From Halichondria panicea (lineage: Eukaryota > Porifera > Demospongiae > Suberitida > Halichondriidae), in the NCBI RefSeq assembly GCF_963675165.1, contig NC_087380.1, positions 5,898,071-5,962,070 on the forward strand: DNA of 64,000 nucleotides, given 5' to 3'. This document shows, in pieces, positions 14,301 to 24,679 of the stretch (its first letter is position 1; each line of letters begins with the position of its first letter). Position numbers and translations under genes: made by a program. The notes beneath the pieces were generated by a model. The model searched no databases and was not told the origin of the DNA. It saw only the letters and a list, made by a program, of their open reading frames with translations.

Positions 14301-17300
14301 ATAGATAGTGCTGGGAAACTGTATGCCCTTCAATCACCTGTAGTGTTCTGTATGGTAAGTCCAACTCAAGCCCTACGTCAAACCATTTAGAACGAGAATC
14401 CCACAAGGCAGTTCTCATCATTACTAGCGTGAGGGACCCTGGAAACACACGCAAATAAAGGATAAAGTAGAAGGAGAGATACTCGATTACAATTGTCAGA
14501 TTGCTATCACTCACTTATTGGATCCTTGTTTTCTTGCAATGACGAATCATAACTTTTGATGTATTTGTCTTCAATTTCATAAGCAATGCCAGAACAGCCA
14601 ACAAGCGATGACCTCAGGGCGTCAACTAGAACAGACCAGGTAGGGTTGGGTGATGACTTGAACCATTCTTCAAGCATTGCAGTAAAGTAATCTGCCAGGA
14701 CAGTGTGGTTCTTACGAATAGCCTGCAAGGTAAACACATTATTAATAACTGAATGTATAGGTTTGTGGTCTGGTTCTGATGGTAATAGAGCATAATTATT
14801 ACTATACATATAGGTAACTGTACGTAGCTCTATGCAAGCATGCATTGATCAATCACCTCTAGTGTTTTCTCAGATAGATTCAAAGCAAGCCCCAGCTCAA
14901 ACCACTTAGCACGAGCATCCCACAAGGCAGCTTCCATGCGTGCCCCTTGAAGTGTAGAAAACCCTGGAGGTGCAGTAAAGTCGTGATATTGCAGTGCATC
15001 GACAGTATTAATAAGGCAGGTTTCAGGACTTTCAGAATATTCATGCATGCATGTGTTATCATACTCACTAGAGCTTTCTGTGTCCTTGCTTTCTTGCACT
15101 GAGGAGTCATCACTCTTGATGTAGTTGTCCTCGATCTCAGCAGCAATATCAGAATGGTTTAGGGACGGTAACCTCAGGGCTTGAACCAGCTGAGACCAGG
15201 TGGGGTTGGATGAACTCATCAGCCATTCTCTAAGCATTGCAGTGAAGCGGTCTGCTACAGTGCGGTGGTCCTTCTTAATAACCTGCATATAGAAGGAAAT
15301 ACGTTAAAATAATACTATTATGTGTATATGTGGTTGGCGTTTTATTAGTGGCCAAGTATATACTATAGACATGCACAGAGAATTGTAAGTCTTGCAACAT
15401 TCATTAGCTGGCATAATTATAAGCAACTGCATGCATGGTATATTCAGTGAATTGAGCACGTACATATACATAATTATAGTGAAAAAACAGGCAGCTTTAC
15501 AAGATACAAGTAAAATAAAACTGCGCAGTTATATTCACAGCGTATACGGATTAAACCGAAAGAGCATGGGAGAGAAAAGAATACTGCATGAGAGAAGGCA
15601 AAAAAAACTTAAAGAAGCTCAGAGGGTACCAATAGAATATAAATGGCAGTGTATAATAAATGATAATGGAAAGACCTGCATGAGAAAATGTGTGCTTTAG
15701 AAAGTCTTCCCTTTTTCAGCATAATTATACTCATACTAAAGGTTACAATGGTGAAATTAAGTCATACAGTCCCTTCCGTGTTACACACGGTCGCGTAGCT
15801 TCGAGGCATGATTATGGTAAAGGACCGTCGTGATATAAAACACATATAGCATTTTTTTGATTGTGTTTTATGCTATACTGTATTTACTTGATTAAACGCC
15901 CGGGCGTGTATCTCCTAGCAAGATCTGTAGAGGGGGCGTTTAAACGAGATGGGTGCTTATTCGAAACAGGCGTTTATTGTTATGTCTACTTCAAACTCTT
16001 GCACAGCAGCAGTTATTATGCTATTCTTGGCTGCTGCCACAGCTCTTAGCTTAAATCTTAAGTAGTGTTTCTCCCTCTGTGCTCTTGGCCATCATAAATA
16101 GTATCTATATTCTATGTTGCCATGCATGCTTGCAACTGCATGGTTCCACGTGCTACTTCAACTCTAACCACCCACATAGGTGCCAACCTCCATGCAAAGA
16201 AAAATTTCCGGGACAAAAAAATGGAGGGGGTTTAGCCCCATTTTGTAAAAACACTTGTGGAGATTTATTATTTCTGCCATGCATGCTCAGTTAATCATGC
16301 TGGAGAGCCCCACCCACAAAACTGCAAAACATTGTTTGATCGTAGTGGTAGACAGACAGCCATAGTGCAGAAACTGAATTCTGTTCATGATTTAAGCTTT
16401 CAAGCCATAGCTTCAGTGTTTTTGAGCTTCTTTGGACTGTATTATCCCAGCTCAGGAGCAGCAATCTTGAAAATCCGGGACATTTCAGGTAAATATATAG
16501 CAATTTCCGGACGGAACACAGGACAGACCCTCTAAATCTGGGACTGTCTCAGGAGTTCCGGGACAGTTTTTTTTTTCTTTTTTTTTTTAACAATTCGGCA
16601 AAGCCAGGATACAATAAAATAGCAGAAGCTAATAAGTTAGTACCCTAAAAAGTTAGCAGTTGGCATCTATGCACCCCATATTTATTATTTAAGATGGGCA
16701 TTTATTGACAAAGACATGCAGCTTTTACCATGGGCGTTTAATCCAAGGAGAGCGTTTAATCAAGTAAATACGGTATAATACAGGTAACTTGCCCTCGGAG
16801 CTTTGCCCGTATGCTTGTGCCTGTATATTTTCGGTATCATGCTAACTCGATCTTTATCACTATCAAGAGTGCATAAAGTGGAATAAGCAGCAGCCCATTT
16901 AAACCCATTGATTGCCGTCCATATAATTACACTATAATTTTATGTGTAAAACTCCCACATCTCAAGTGGCTCAAAACAGTGCGGTTCATTACATATAGAT
17001 TGCGCAAGCACATGAGGTCTCATTGTAGCCTGCCTGTCTAGCCATACATATTATGGTCATGTCAACCCACACAGTTAATTACATTACTACACAAATGTTG
17101 TGATTGCATGATCAGACAACAATGTATAATGGTGTATATAGTATTGAAGTTGTTACTCCCCTTCATGCATGCACTCCTGCTTATTATGTAGCGGGTAATT
17201 TTCGTGGAGTAAATTCGTTATTTTCGTTGGCAAGCTAACCTCCACGAAATTTTCCCCTACGAAAATGTAGGCGTGGCTTACCGGAAAGCATGTAATGCAA

Positions 17301-20300
17301 TGCAGCAGGCAATGAATTTTACTCATAAAAATCACTGTTTTTGAGTTGAACGAATTTTTTACCCCACGAAAATTACCCGCTCTACGGTATATATACTTAC
17401 AGAGTACATGTATGCAGCCATAATTATAGAGAGTGCTGATGGGAGTCTGCATGCATGCCCTTCAATCACCTGTAGTGTTTCGATTGGTAAACTCAACACA
17501 TTCCCCAGACTCATCCATTTAGCACGAGCATCCCACAAGGCAGTTTTCATCTCTCTTAGTGTGAGGGACCCTATAAATGCATGGCGGACAATGCAAAGTG
17601 TTATAAAAAGTAAATTTATGTACCCTATAGCAGGTAATTTTGTGGGGAAAAATATTGTTCTCCCCACAAAAATGTAGGCGTGGCTTACCGGAACACATGC
17701 AATGCAGTGCAAGCAGTGAAATCAAACACAATTCTTACTCATGAAAATCACCGGTTTCGAGTTGAACGAAATTTTTACCCCACGAAAATTACCCGCTTAT
17801 AAGTACGGTATATGTGCACATGCACATACCGTATAGTGTGACATTTTTGAGGGGCTTAATTTTCGCTAATTTCGTGAGTTAGCAATCCTATACACGAAAA
17901 TAAAGTCCACGAAAAATAAATTAGCTATAACGTGCAAAGATTAAAGGCGTGGCTTCCGGTAAGCAGTCATTCCGCGAACATTGTGCAACAAAATGTTTTT
18001 AGAGGCCATGCATTCCACGAAATATAAGTGCCTCGAAAATTTTGCGCTATACGGTAGTGCATGTATCTACAAATTGTATACAACCTTGTTATACTCCAGG
18101 GTAAAGTTCAAAGTAAATAATAATTATTGCAGGACTCTTTGTGTAAATGCATAATTATACTGTATACCATCATATATCTCCTTGGCAACACTGGGAGGGG
18201 GATCGTACTCTACTGTTACGCTGGCTGAAGACTGCATGGGGTAGGAGGGGGTATGAAATGCATGAGTGAGTGTTGAGAACATGTGACTAAAATACAGATT
18301 GTCCGAAGTAAATTATTATTTTTATCAGCAAATTTTTTTAATGTGTTATAATTATGATGATCAGCTAGGGAACACTTTATACTCACTTAGCTGCATGAGC
18401 ATTAGCTCCAATAATTATAGTACCAACACCCTATATAAGCATGCACTGTGAGACAATTGTATACCTTCAGTGACCTTCCCTTCTTGTTCTTTAAGCGCAT
18501 ATATGGTGGGGATCGGTACCTGCCATTTCTGAGACGACCAAGAGATACATCCAATGTGCCTAAAAACCTGTAGAAATTGTAGTCAAAAATAATACTTACA
18601 AATTAATCTCATTAATTGGTGTCAAGAGCTGTAGAATATACATGCATAGAGCATTAAGATACAGGTTTCAAGGTGTTTTTCATTTGTCCAAGAAAGTCAG
18701 CAAACAGAAAGAAGCCATAAGACCCCAAAGCGATGGCCAAATCACAGAAGCTGCTCTGCTCTCCAACAAAATGGCTAAGCCTCAATAGGTCAATGGCATA
18801 GTCTCGCTTTTTTTTGCAGTATATGCATCTTCTTGCATTATGGGGGAGGTCCTCTAGTGCTGCTGTCACATGATATATACACTGTAAAAAATAAAGTGTA
18901 CTCAGCCAGCACACTTCATTTTTACAGTGTATCCGGATATACTACACTCCGTATATCCTCCTCGAAAGTGTGGTATGTCCTATACGTGGATACCCATTAC
19001 ACATAAATTGTATACTATATACATGCACGTATATACACAATGTACTGAGCAATACCAAACATTCTTAATCACAACACTCACGGACTCTTCTTTGCTCCCA
19101 CACTAAATTGACGATACAAGTCAAGCTTGAGTGATTGGGCACCGCTGGTCTGCAAGGGTTCCTTCAGTGGAAATACTAATTCCTGCATTACAAAAGGAAG
19201 TCAAACTGTATTGTAGCAAAAAATGGACACTCCCTCATAGTCTCATGAAAAAATAAATGTGTATAATTATTGCAGGTATATATAATGCATATACATTGCA
19301 TTTGTTAAACGTTCTATTAGTTTATGTTATAGATAGTACATGGGCATGAGGTATCTATGTGTTATATGTGCTTATAATTCCCTGGGAAACTATGAGATTA
19401 TGGCTCATAAATTCCCTGCTAAACACACACAAGTGGGATCTAAGCAATCTTATAGAAACAGTTTCAGTTTCGAGGTTATCAAATCTATCTTATCTAGTTA
19501 AAGTTCGAATTCCTAAGATTATACTGATAATTCATACATAACCGCTCACCTCATTCCACTTACATGTAGGTAGGGTAGACGATATTACGGCCGTCTGTCT
19601 CTCTTCCCCTGTGTATAATTATGCGGTTTACACTACTACAACTGGTACATTTGGATACTCCTCTTAATGTATACTCCAGGTATAGCTAATACAAAAATTT
19701 AACCCACATAATATTATATAGGAAACGGGTTATTCTCGTACAGTGAAAATTTTCGTATTTTTCGTATTGTAGAGCATCATGAAAATTAAAACTGCTATTC
19801 TACCGCAATAGATTGATGAGTTGTACGAATATGAATACGAAATATTTAATTGGCAGTTTGTACAAAAATTACCCGCTATATTATGCGGTATAAGTAAACA
19901 AATTTTCTACACGGCCAAAGAGAAGCTAGACACTTGTTGGCAACGGCAGGACAGATGGGTGGGGCTCGCTAACCTCGTTAATAGTGAGTTGTATGTCTTC
20001 TTCTCTTTTATACGCCATTGCATGGTGCCACTTGAACATTTAAATGATTTTGTTGATTAAATAGACTACCGTAATTAATGTAATTACAGCGCCACTATGA
20101 TTTAAGTGCCACGTCAGCATCAGTATAATTTTTGAGGCCCTAAAAGAAGTGCCTATGCTGTTGCTGTAATTATTTTTTCTGGCACTTCTGTTTGAGTCAT
20201 CAAGACAATCATCCTGCATCTCTACCACACTTCTGTATACATGCGATATGCATGCATGCAGTTAATGAATGTTGTTCACAAGTCAGCTAGCTAGCAAGTG

Positions 20301-20755
20301 AAACGAAGCTAGACCGCGCCCATTTTCTCTAAGATGTCCATACTGTATTAGCTGCAAAACATAAGCGCCACCATAATTTAGACGCCAGCTGGACTGAACG
20401 CAAATTTTTAATGTTCTAAAAGATGCGCTACTCAAAAGTAGAATAAATTTTTCTGGCCCTGTAAATTACGGCATTTCTTCATAGTCTCGCAACATTACTG
20501 CAATAAACAATAAGCAAGCTTTACCTGATTGATTCCATCATTAGCGCAGCAAACAATTTATACATAGTACATACATACACATACATGCACATGCAAATAC
20601 GTAGATTATAATTATATTTAGCTAGGCCTACCTTCAAAGGAAACTTTCACAAAGAAACAATTCTCAGAGAGGGCCTCTCGATCTCCTTGGTCGTAGACAT
20701 CGCGAATATTTGCACTAATTTCCTTCACTCTCAACGCCATCTCCAACGCATACAT
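6531..20755 (-). CDS. C2 / triple death domain / Roc-COR GTPase / Ig / death domain protein
   Basis: Fifteen exons, 5' to 3': 20755-20632, 19608-19550, 19182-19082, 18567-18465, 18231-18168, 17570-17470, 15282-15069, 14945-14857, 14722-14515, 14438-14338, 12480-12273, 11470-8889, 8693-8462, 8079-7958, 6701-6531. They total 4479 nt (1492 aa), all phases agreeing. Residues 6-145 form a C2 domain (LRVKEISANI, FFVKVSFEG, TCKWNE, FLGTLDV). Death domains follow at about 151-235, 256-340 and 355-440. Roc starts near 458 with P-loop GLSGLGKT (492-499), an acidic insert at about 578-620, switch II DIGGQ (649-653) and a GTYQDK block. COR-like winged-helix and LYFMPAIL segments run to 1318. An Ig-like domain (1319-1395; W...C...DGFYTC) precedes death domain four (1396-1492). 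ROCO plus death domain is known from DAPK1, but this one has no kinase or ankyrin repeats. A role in death or immune signalling is inferred. An upstream ATG at 20755 was preferred; ATG at 20740 is possible. Confidence 0.85.
6980..7395. mobile_element. relic of a TTTAAACG-type inverted-repeat element
   Basis: Contains GATTAAACGCCC, CATCTCGTTTAAACGCCC and CTTTGTCAATAAATTCCCAT, and ends GGGCGTTTATACGGTA. The same pieces occur in opposite order in the fuller copy at 15876-16775. It lies in the last intron of the ROCO gene. Confidence 0.6.
7522..7920. mobile_element. hAT-like non-autonomous element (MITE)
   Basis: Begins CAGTGGCGGATCCAGG and ends CCTGGATCCACCACTG, imperfect inverted ends about 399 bp apart. 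The CAGTGGCGGATC end is typical of hAT-type MITEs. There is no transposase ORF inside, and I did not find a clear 8-bp target duplication. Confidence 0.7.
8190..8403. repeat. dispersed repeat carrying ACGC/CA microsatellite, copy 2
   Basis: ATTGCAACCGTTGAGCAGTTACAGC, then long (ACGC)n and (CA)n tracts, then TACCGTATCCCTCG...GCCTCGATGCATA. Same order as 4285-4411 and 13655-13783. It lies in the intron between the Ig exon and the first exon of death domain four. Confidence 0.55.
11675..12205. mobile_element. TIR element, GTAGAAACTGGATTATTAGC family, short copy
   Basis: Starts CTGTAGAAACTGGATTATTAGCGC and ends GCGCTAATAATCCGG, about 530 bp. It shares internal segments with the larger copy at 52629-53957 (CTCTATACGCTTATATTCGA, AACCGGATGTC, GGAAAGCGCTTCAATT). 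No coding capacity. It lies just upstream of the Roc exon. Confidence 0.75.
12696..13362. mobile_element. TIR element, TACCCTCGCGAAAATA family
   Basis: Starts TACCCTCGCGAAAATACGCCCACCC and ends TTATTTTCGCGAGGGTGGGTA, about 667 bp. Subterminal blocks GGGCGTTTAATCGCGA and GGGCGTTTATTCAAG are also related in inverse. There is no transposase ORF. It sits in the intron that splits death domain three. Confidence 0.7.
13655..13783. repeat. dispersed repeat carrying a CA microsatellite, copy 3
   Basis: TTGATCCTTGAGCAGCTGTAGC, a short (CA)n run, then ACCGTATACCTCGCTTGCGC and GAGGCATAATGA. Same layout as copies at 4285 and 8190. Confidence 0.5.
14132..14246 (+). repeat. 115-bp dispersed repeat, inverted partner of 22935-23057
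   Basis: Its reverse complement matches 22935-23057 nearly base for base, including GTTTGTTTGTTTGTGACA, CTACTCACCTGGGTGCCA, GCGCTGCGTTTA and AACAAGTTA.TAGTTTTAA. It may be the end of an uncharacterised mobile element. Confidence 0.7.
15876..16775. mobile_element. TIR element, TACTGTATTTACTTGATTAA family
   Basis: Left end TACTGTATTTACTTGATTAAACGCC and right end GCGTTTAATCAAGTAAATACGGTA form imperfect inverted repeats of about 24 bp, 900 bp apart. A segment around 16180-16640 (TCCGGGACA...TTCCGGGACAG) looks like a second element nested inside. It lies in the intron inside death domain one. Confidence 0.75.
17188..17389. mobile_element. TIR MITE, GCGGGTAATTTTCGTGG family
   Basis: Left end GCGGGTAATTTTCGTGGAG and right end CCCCACGAAAATTACCCGC, with the shared core AGGCGTGGCTTACCGGAA. 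Close relative of the full copies at 38315-38523 and 59184-59393. Confidence 0.75.
17621..17810. mobile_element. TIR MITE, GCGGGTAATTTTCGTGG family, degraded
   Basis: Left end TACCCTATAGCAGGTAATTTT and right end CCCCACGAAAATTACCCGC, with the same AGGCGTGGCTTACCGGAA core. It immediately follows the first-half exon of death domain one on the upstream side. Confidence 0.7.
17827..18056. mobile_element. TIR MITE, TACCGTATAG...CTATACGGTA variant
   Basis: Left end TACCGTATAGTG and right end TTTTGCGCTATACGGTA. The interior (GGGGCTTAATTTTCGCTAA, AAAGGCGTGGCTTCCGG) is related to, but distinct from, its neighbours at 17188 and 17621. Confidence 0.65.
19722..19890. mobile_element. relic of GCGGGTAATTTTCGTGG-type MITE
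   Basis: Degenerate left end AAACGGGTTATTCTCG and right end AAAAATTACCCGCTATA, followed by TGCGGTA, in the first intron of the ROCO gene. Confidence 0.4.
20067..20473. mobile_element. possible TIR element with TACCGTAATT ends
   Basis: Starts TACCGTAATTAATGTAATTACAGCGCCA and ends GGCCCTGTAAATTACGGCA. Internal blocks TAATTTTTGAGGCCCTAAAAGA and AATTTTTAATGTTCTAAAAGA are related. The inverted ends are imperfect, so the element call is moderate. Confidence 0.45.
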
Positions 20756-22469
20756 GTAAAATAGCCTCGTTCCCAGGCCTTACTTTTTCTTACTGTTGTC
20801 ACTGTTCATCCAAGAAAGACATAGTGAGGCAGCAAAGAAAGAAATGGGCGTACAGTTAAGAAAAGTAAGGCCTGGTTTGGGAAATCGCGTGATCCACAAG
20901 GATTTTTATGAACGTGGGCGATATGTAGCCCACAATGGTGACGTAAGGTATTCTCCCACGCATTCAGAGTAAGACTGTACTGTACTGTACTGCACTGAGA
21001 CAACCACCAAGCTGTGCTGCAAGTCAGATCAGAGAACCAGCGTGGCCAGCTCTGGTGGCAGTAGCTACCTGCTATATGATAATGATGACTAAGCTATTCT
21101 ACTATAGCATGTAGAAAGACACAAGAAAAGGTAATAGTGATAGAATCTAAACACACAATCTAGACTAGTAGATCATCTAGCTAAGCCTAAGGTATAGCTA
21201 GCTCTATAGTGCTTGCAAACTTCCAGTTCCAAGTCCATGTCCAGCTTGCTGCAGGCAAAGTTTTATTCGTAGACCTCTGTGTGGGCAGTCCAACATCTCT
21301 AGCTCAGTATGCCCACGCTCATTTTCACCCTTCTACCGCCCTTCTAACTCTACGTCTATTTCTTTCTTTATTCCTCCAATTAATACCGTATTTTATCTCA
21401 TTGAACGAATAATACAGTATTTTATCTTATTGAACGACTGTGATAAAGAACAGAAAAGGAGAGCCTATAGTACATGTAATTAGTAGTGCCATGTGTCTGG
21501 ACACTTCCTGTGGGCTAGGTTGGCTAGGTGGGCGTCAATTAGTCTCAAACATCAGCCGCCCCCTAACTCAACACTTGTGAACTTTCTGTCAGTCTGCGGT
21601 ATTTTTAGTACTGCTCTGAAAGACAAATGAAAAGACTATTGGCTGACTCTGAGTTGCTGCAACTGCACTGGTAAGTGCCTTACCTTAGCCTTATAGGGAG
21701 TCTAGCTAGCTGACTGACTGAGTCAACATGAATCTCACAGCTATGGGCTAGCCCAGCGGCGCGGGTAGTCTCTAGTTGGGCGTGGCCCGACCGTCCCGTT
21801 GCAAGCCTATCCGGGATTTGTCCTGCTGCATTATATAACACTGCTATGAATTATTGTTATTCTCAAGTGGGTGTTAACCGACTTGATGACGTGTAGACCA
21901 CAGCATACACTGCATGCGGTTTCACAACTAGATGCAAACAGAAGTGTAACCAAGCACGTGAAAAATGCTTTAATCTGATAGCGCTAGAACAAATCGACAA
22001 CGTAATAGAGAGCATAAGCCACAGCTTCACAGGAGACAAATATTTGAAAATTAATACGGAAAGAAACCAGTAAACAAACTAGTTTACGGTATAATTTTAC
22101 AAAGGTTTACTAAAGTATAACGAGTTACCCAGATTCTGGGTAACTCAGTTCGCGCATGTGCACTATCAACCCATGTAATAGAGACCAGGCCGTATTTTAA
22201 TCGGCCTGGTCTCGAGGCTAAGGAGGGGGCTGATCCATGAGACTACCCATGCAGCGGGTAATTTTCCTTGGACGTGAGTAAACATTTCGTCTGTTTCTTG
22301 ATGCATGTGCCGATCAATACTGTCATGCACAAAAATTACATTAATTTTCTTCTTTTGCCCCAATATAGTGCTGACTCACTGTCAGCCAGTGACTGTGGCT
22401 ATATCATGCAACACTTGAACAAATTCATCAGATGGGATTTCAAAGGCTACATAATTATTGTCAATGTAT
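20756..22469. other. intergenic region upstream of the ROCO gene
   Basis: No gene supported. Right at the ROCO start is a 15-bp inverted repeat, CCAGGCCTTACTTTT (20773-20787) and its complement (20861-20875). Two perfect short hairpins lie at 22122-22146 (GAGTTACCCAG arms, ATT loop) and 22181-22213 (GAGACCAGGCCG arms, 9-nt loop). Position 22255 begins a single GCGGGTAATTTTC end of a MITE. The stretch 21500-21680 faintly resembles the 5' end of the phosphatase gene (CCTGTGGGCTA, ACTGCTCT, TTGCTGCAACTG), too weakly to call. Confidence 0.5.
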
Positions 22470-22856
22470 TACCGTATATCTTCTAATTTATCGGACACTT
22501 CTAATTACCCCGGACACTCTTTTGGGCAATTTTCGTTGTTCTAATACAACGGACACTCCAGTACTTTAATATTACATTTGTTCTAAATATCCGGACAATA
22601 ATATCTTGAAAAGTTGAGTTACCAGACGGCAAGTAAGACTTGGAGTGCTGCAGTTAGATAGCTTTGAGTAGCTAGTTTTAGATAGTTAGTGCAACTATTC
22701 AGTCGTACCTTGTTCTATTAAACTTAGCTAGCTCGCATGCAGCTGCTTGCTTGTTCTAATTATTCCGGACACTTCGCATGCTCTGTTCCAATTATACCCG
22801 GACAATTTCCAAAATAATTATTTTTTGCTGTCCGATAAATTAGAAGATATACGGTA
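22470..22856. mobile_element. TIR MITE, TACCGTATATCTTCTAATTT family
   Basis: The first 28 bp, TACCGTATATCTTCTAATTT plus ATCGGACA, are repeated exactly in inverse at the end (TGTCCGAT...ATACGGTA), giving a 387-bp element. Internal CCGGACACT motifs repeat several times. There is no ORF. The intact ends suggest relatively recent mobility. Confidence 0.85.
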
Positions 22857-22934
22857 TATATATTATTGTCAATCCAAGAGAGGGACATTTGAGGCCTGAA
22901 ACATTGTGTTTGCTACCCAAGGCGCGCGTGGGCG

Positions 22935-23057
22935 GTCACGGGTATAGTAGCCCATTGGTTTGTTTGTTTGTTTGTTTGTGACACTTGAGTCTACTCACCT
23001 GGGTGCCACAGCGCTGCGTTTATATAGCCTTCACACATGCAACAAGTTAGTAGTTTT
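22935..23057 (-). repeat. 115-bp dispersed repeat, inverted partner of 14132-14246
   Basis: See 14132-14246. This copy has a slightly longer GTTT run. It abuts the duplicated phosphatase 3' end that begins near 23060. Confidence 0.7.
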
Positions 23058-23120
23058 AATGGCATGGACCCTACAATTAACTTGTTTCAAGAAATGAACG
23101 ACAAATAAATTACTCATTAC
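23058..23120 (+). pseudogene. duplicated 3' end of the purple acid phosphatase gene
   Basis: CATGGACCCTACAATTAA repeats the last codons of the phosphatase (HGPYN and stop), followed by the same 3' UTR with ATGAACG.CAAATAAATTA. No upstream exon is attached, so this is a truncated duplicate of 5826-5900. Confidence 0.75.
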
Positions 23121-23239
23121 TTGAAGTTATCAACACATCAAACTTATTCGATATCTTGCAACAATTAAGTAAAAAAAAAGGTTCACTACAGTGACAATTA
23201 TATAAGTAGTAAGTGTTCATAAATTTCCTCTCAATAAAT

Positions 23240-23392
23240 TGTTGGCTAGGGCCCCTCTCTCCACCAGCCCCACGGTCTCTTAAAACCTCTACCATGTCTG
23301 GTCAGCTCGGATACCCCTTCCTGAACCAGGCCTCCATTGAGCATTACAACAAAACACTTTTCGGTGTTATAGTAATGCGTCTCTCTGATACA
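23240..23392 (-). pseudogene. relic of a death-domain exon, second copy
   Basis: Reverse strand shows broken pieces of the death-domain terminal exon (EAWFRKG, MVEVLRDRG, ERGP) in shifting frames, with several small indels relative to 6531-6701. It lies downstream of the duplicated phosphatase tail in the same order as at 5826-6166, so both were copied together. Confidence 0.7.
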
Positions 23393-24679
23393 AATTAATT
23401 TAAGGACAGACAAATTAGAACGTAAATTAGCTACAGTGCAACCTCTGAATAATGGACAAGTTAGTGCAGGAGGTTTTGTCTATTATTTGGAAGTGTCCTT
23501 TATTTGGGGATTATACTATTATGAGGTTATGTTACTACAAATTATAGACTGGAAACTACTCCCCTTCATTGCACTCTAGCCAAATGTGTTTAATAAGGTA
23601 TGTAAAGACAATTCATAATGAATTCAAATACACAAATAATAATTATGGATCAGTATAATTATGGTCCGGTCCGTTTGGGAACAGATTAACAACCATGCAC
23701 AAATCGACATTATATTTTTATAGTTAGCAAGTACCACTGCCAAGTGAACTGTCGTCACATAATGGTGAACTGCAGCAGACTGAATCTGTTAACTAATAAT
23801 TATACTTAGGTCAATATCTAATAGTCACAGCAGTCCTCTTGCTAAGAAATGACAATGGGATAATCTACAGGAGCATGATCAACAATGTTTAAAGTCCACA
23901 CTACTGCAACTGCAGACCTGTCTACTGCATCATGAGCTTTTAAGTAGCAACACATTCATTCCCCATGCAGCAACAAGTTGCACAACTGGGCTCAAATTAC
24001 TTGGTAGATCTATATATCCAAATTCCTTAATCAAAAAAGGGGATAGCTTAATTGTTAATTCATTCACCATAACACTTTGGTGATTTATGTGTGTTTTCCG
24101 GATAATATCTAACACTAATAAATTATACTAGTGAAACTGCTAAAACTAATTTGAAAAATTGAACAGACAGTACGAAACTGACATTGAAACACTGGATACA
24201 TGAATCGGGCTCTTCATGAGTCAAGTCCATTTTGAGCCAAAAAGTGACCACGTTTTGCAAAAATGGGGGTAGCTTCCTTAGCGTTACATTCTTATTTTTG
24301 GGAACATGTTACAGGGATTCAATACAAATCCATCTGTATGTAAAATAGACTATTCACTGACTCTGGTTAGGCATGCCACTCGAAATCTTTCACTTGAATG
24401 CATGCATGGTCAATAGGATTAGCGAGTTGCAGACTTGCACATGCACACACACCCACCCACAACACACACACACAGCCATAGACAACAAACACCGATTTTT
24501 CGGCTGGGTTATCAGGGGATGAACGTGTGTCAAGAAATCAGTGAGGTACACCCAAAACTGACAAACCCTGAACGTGACTTTGAATGACTGTTATAGTTAC
24601 GTGTACGTATGTCAAAATTATTCCTTTAATAATTATCTGTCTTCTCTATAGGATTCATATAATTATAATATACTAATAG
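23393..24679. other. intergenic region, no gene
   Basis: No credible exon. Position 23428 begins GTGCAACCTCTGAATAATGGACA, with related blocks TCTATTATTTGGAAGTGTCC and TTTATTTGGGG, probably one end of a decayed DNA transposon. A CA-rich tract lies at 24438-24475. Positions 24548-24640 repeat the left edge of the window. Confidence 0.5.

Noticed and set aside
21500-21680. Possible 5' remnant of a second phosphatase gene
   Set aside because: Only scattered short matches to 400-600; not enough to separate from chance.
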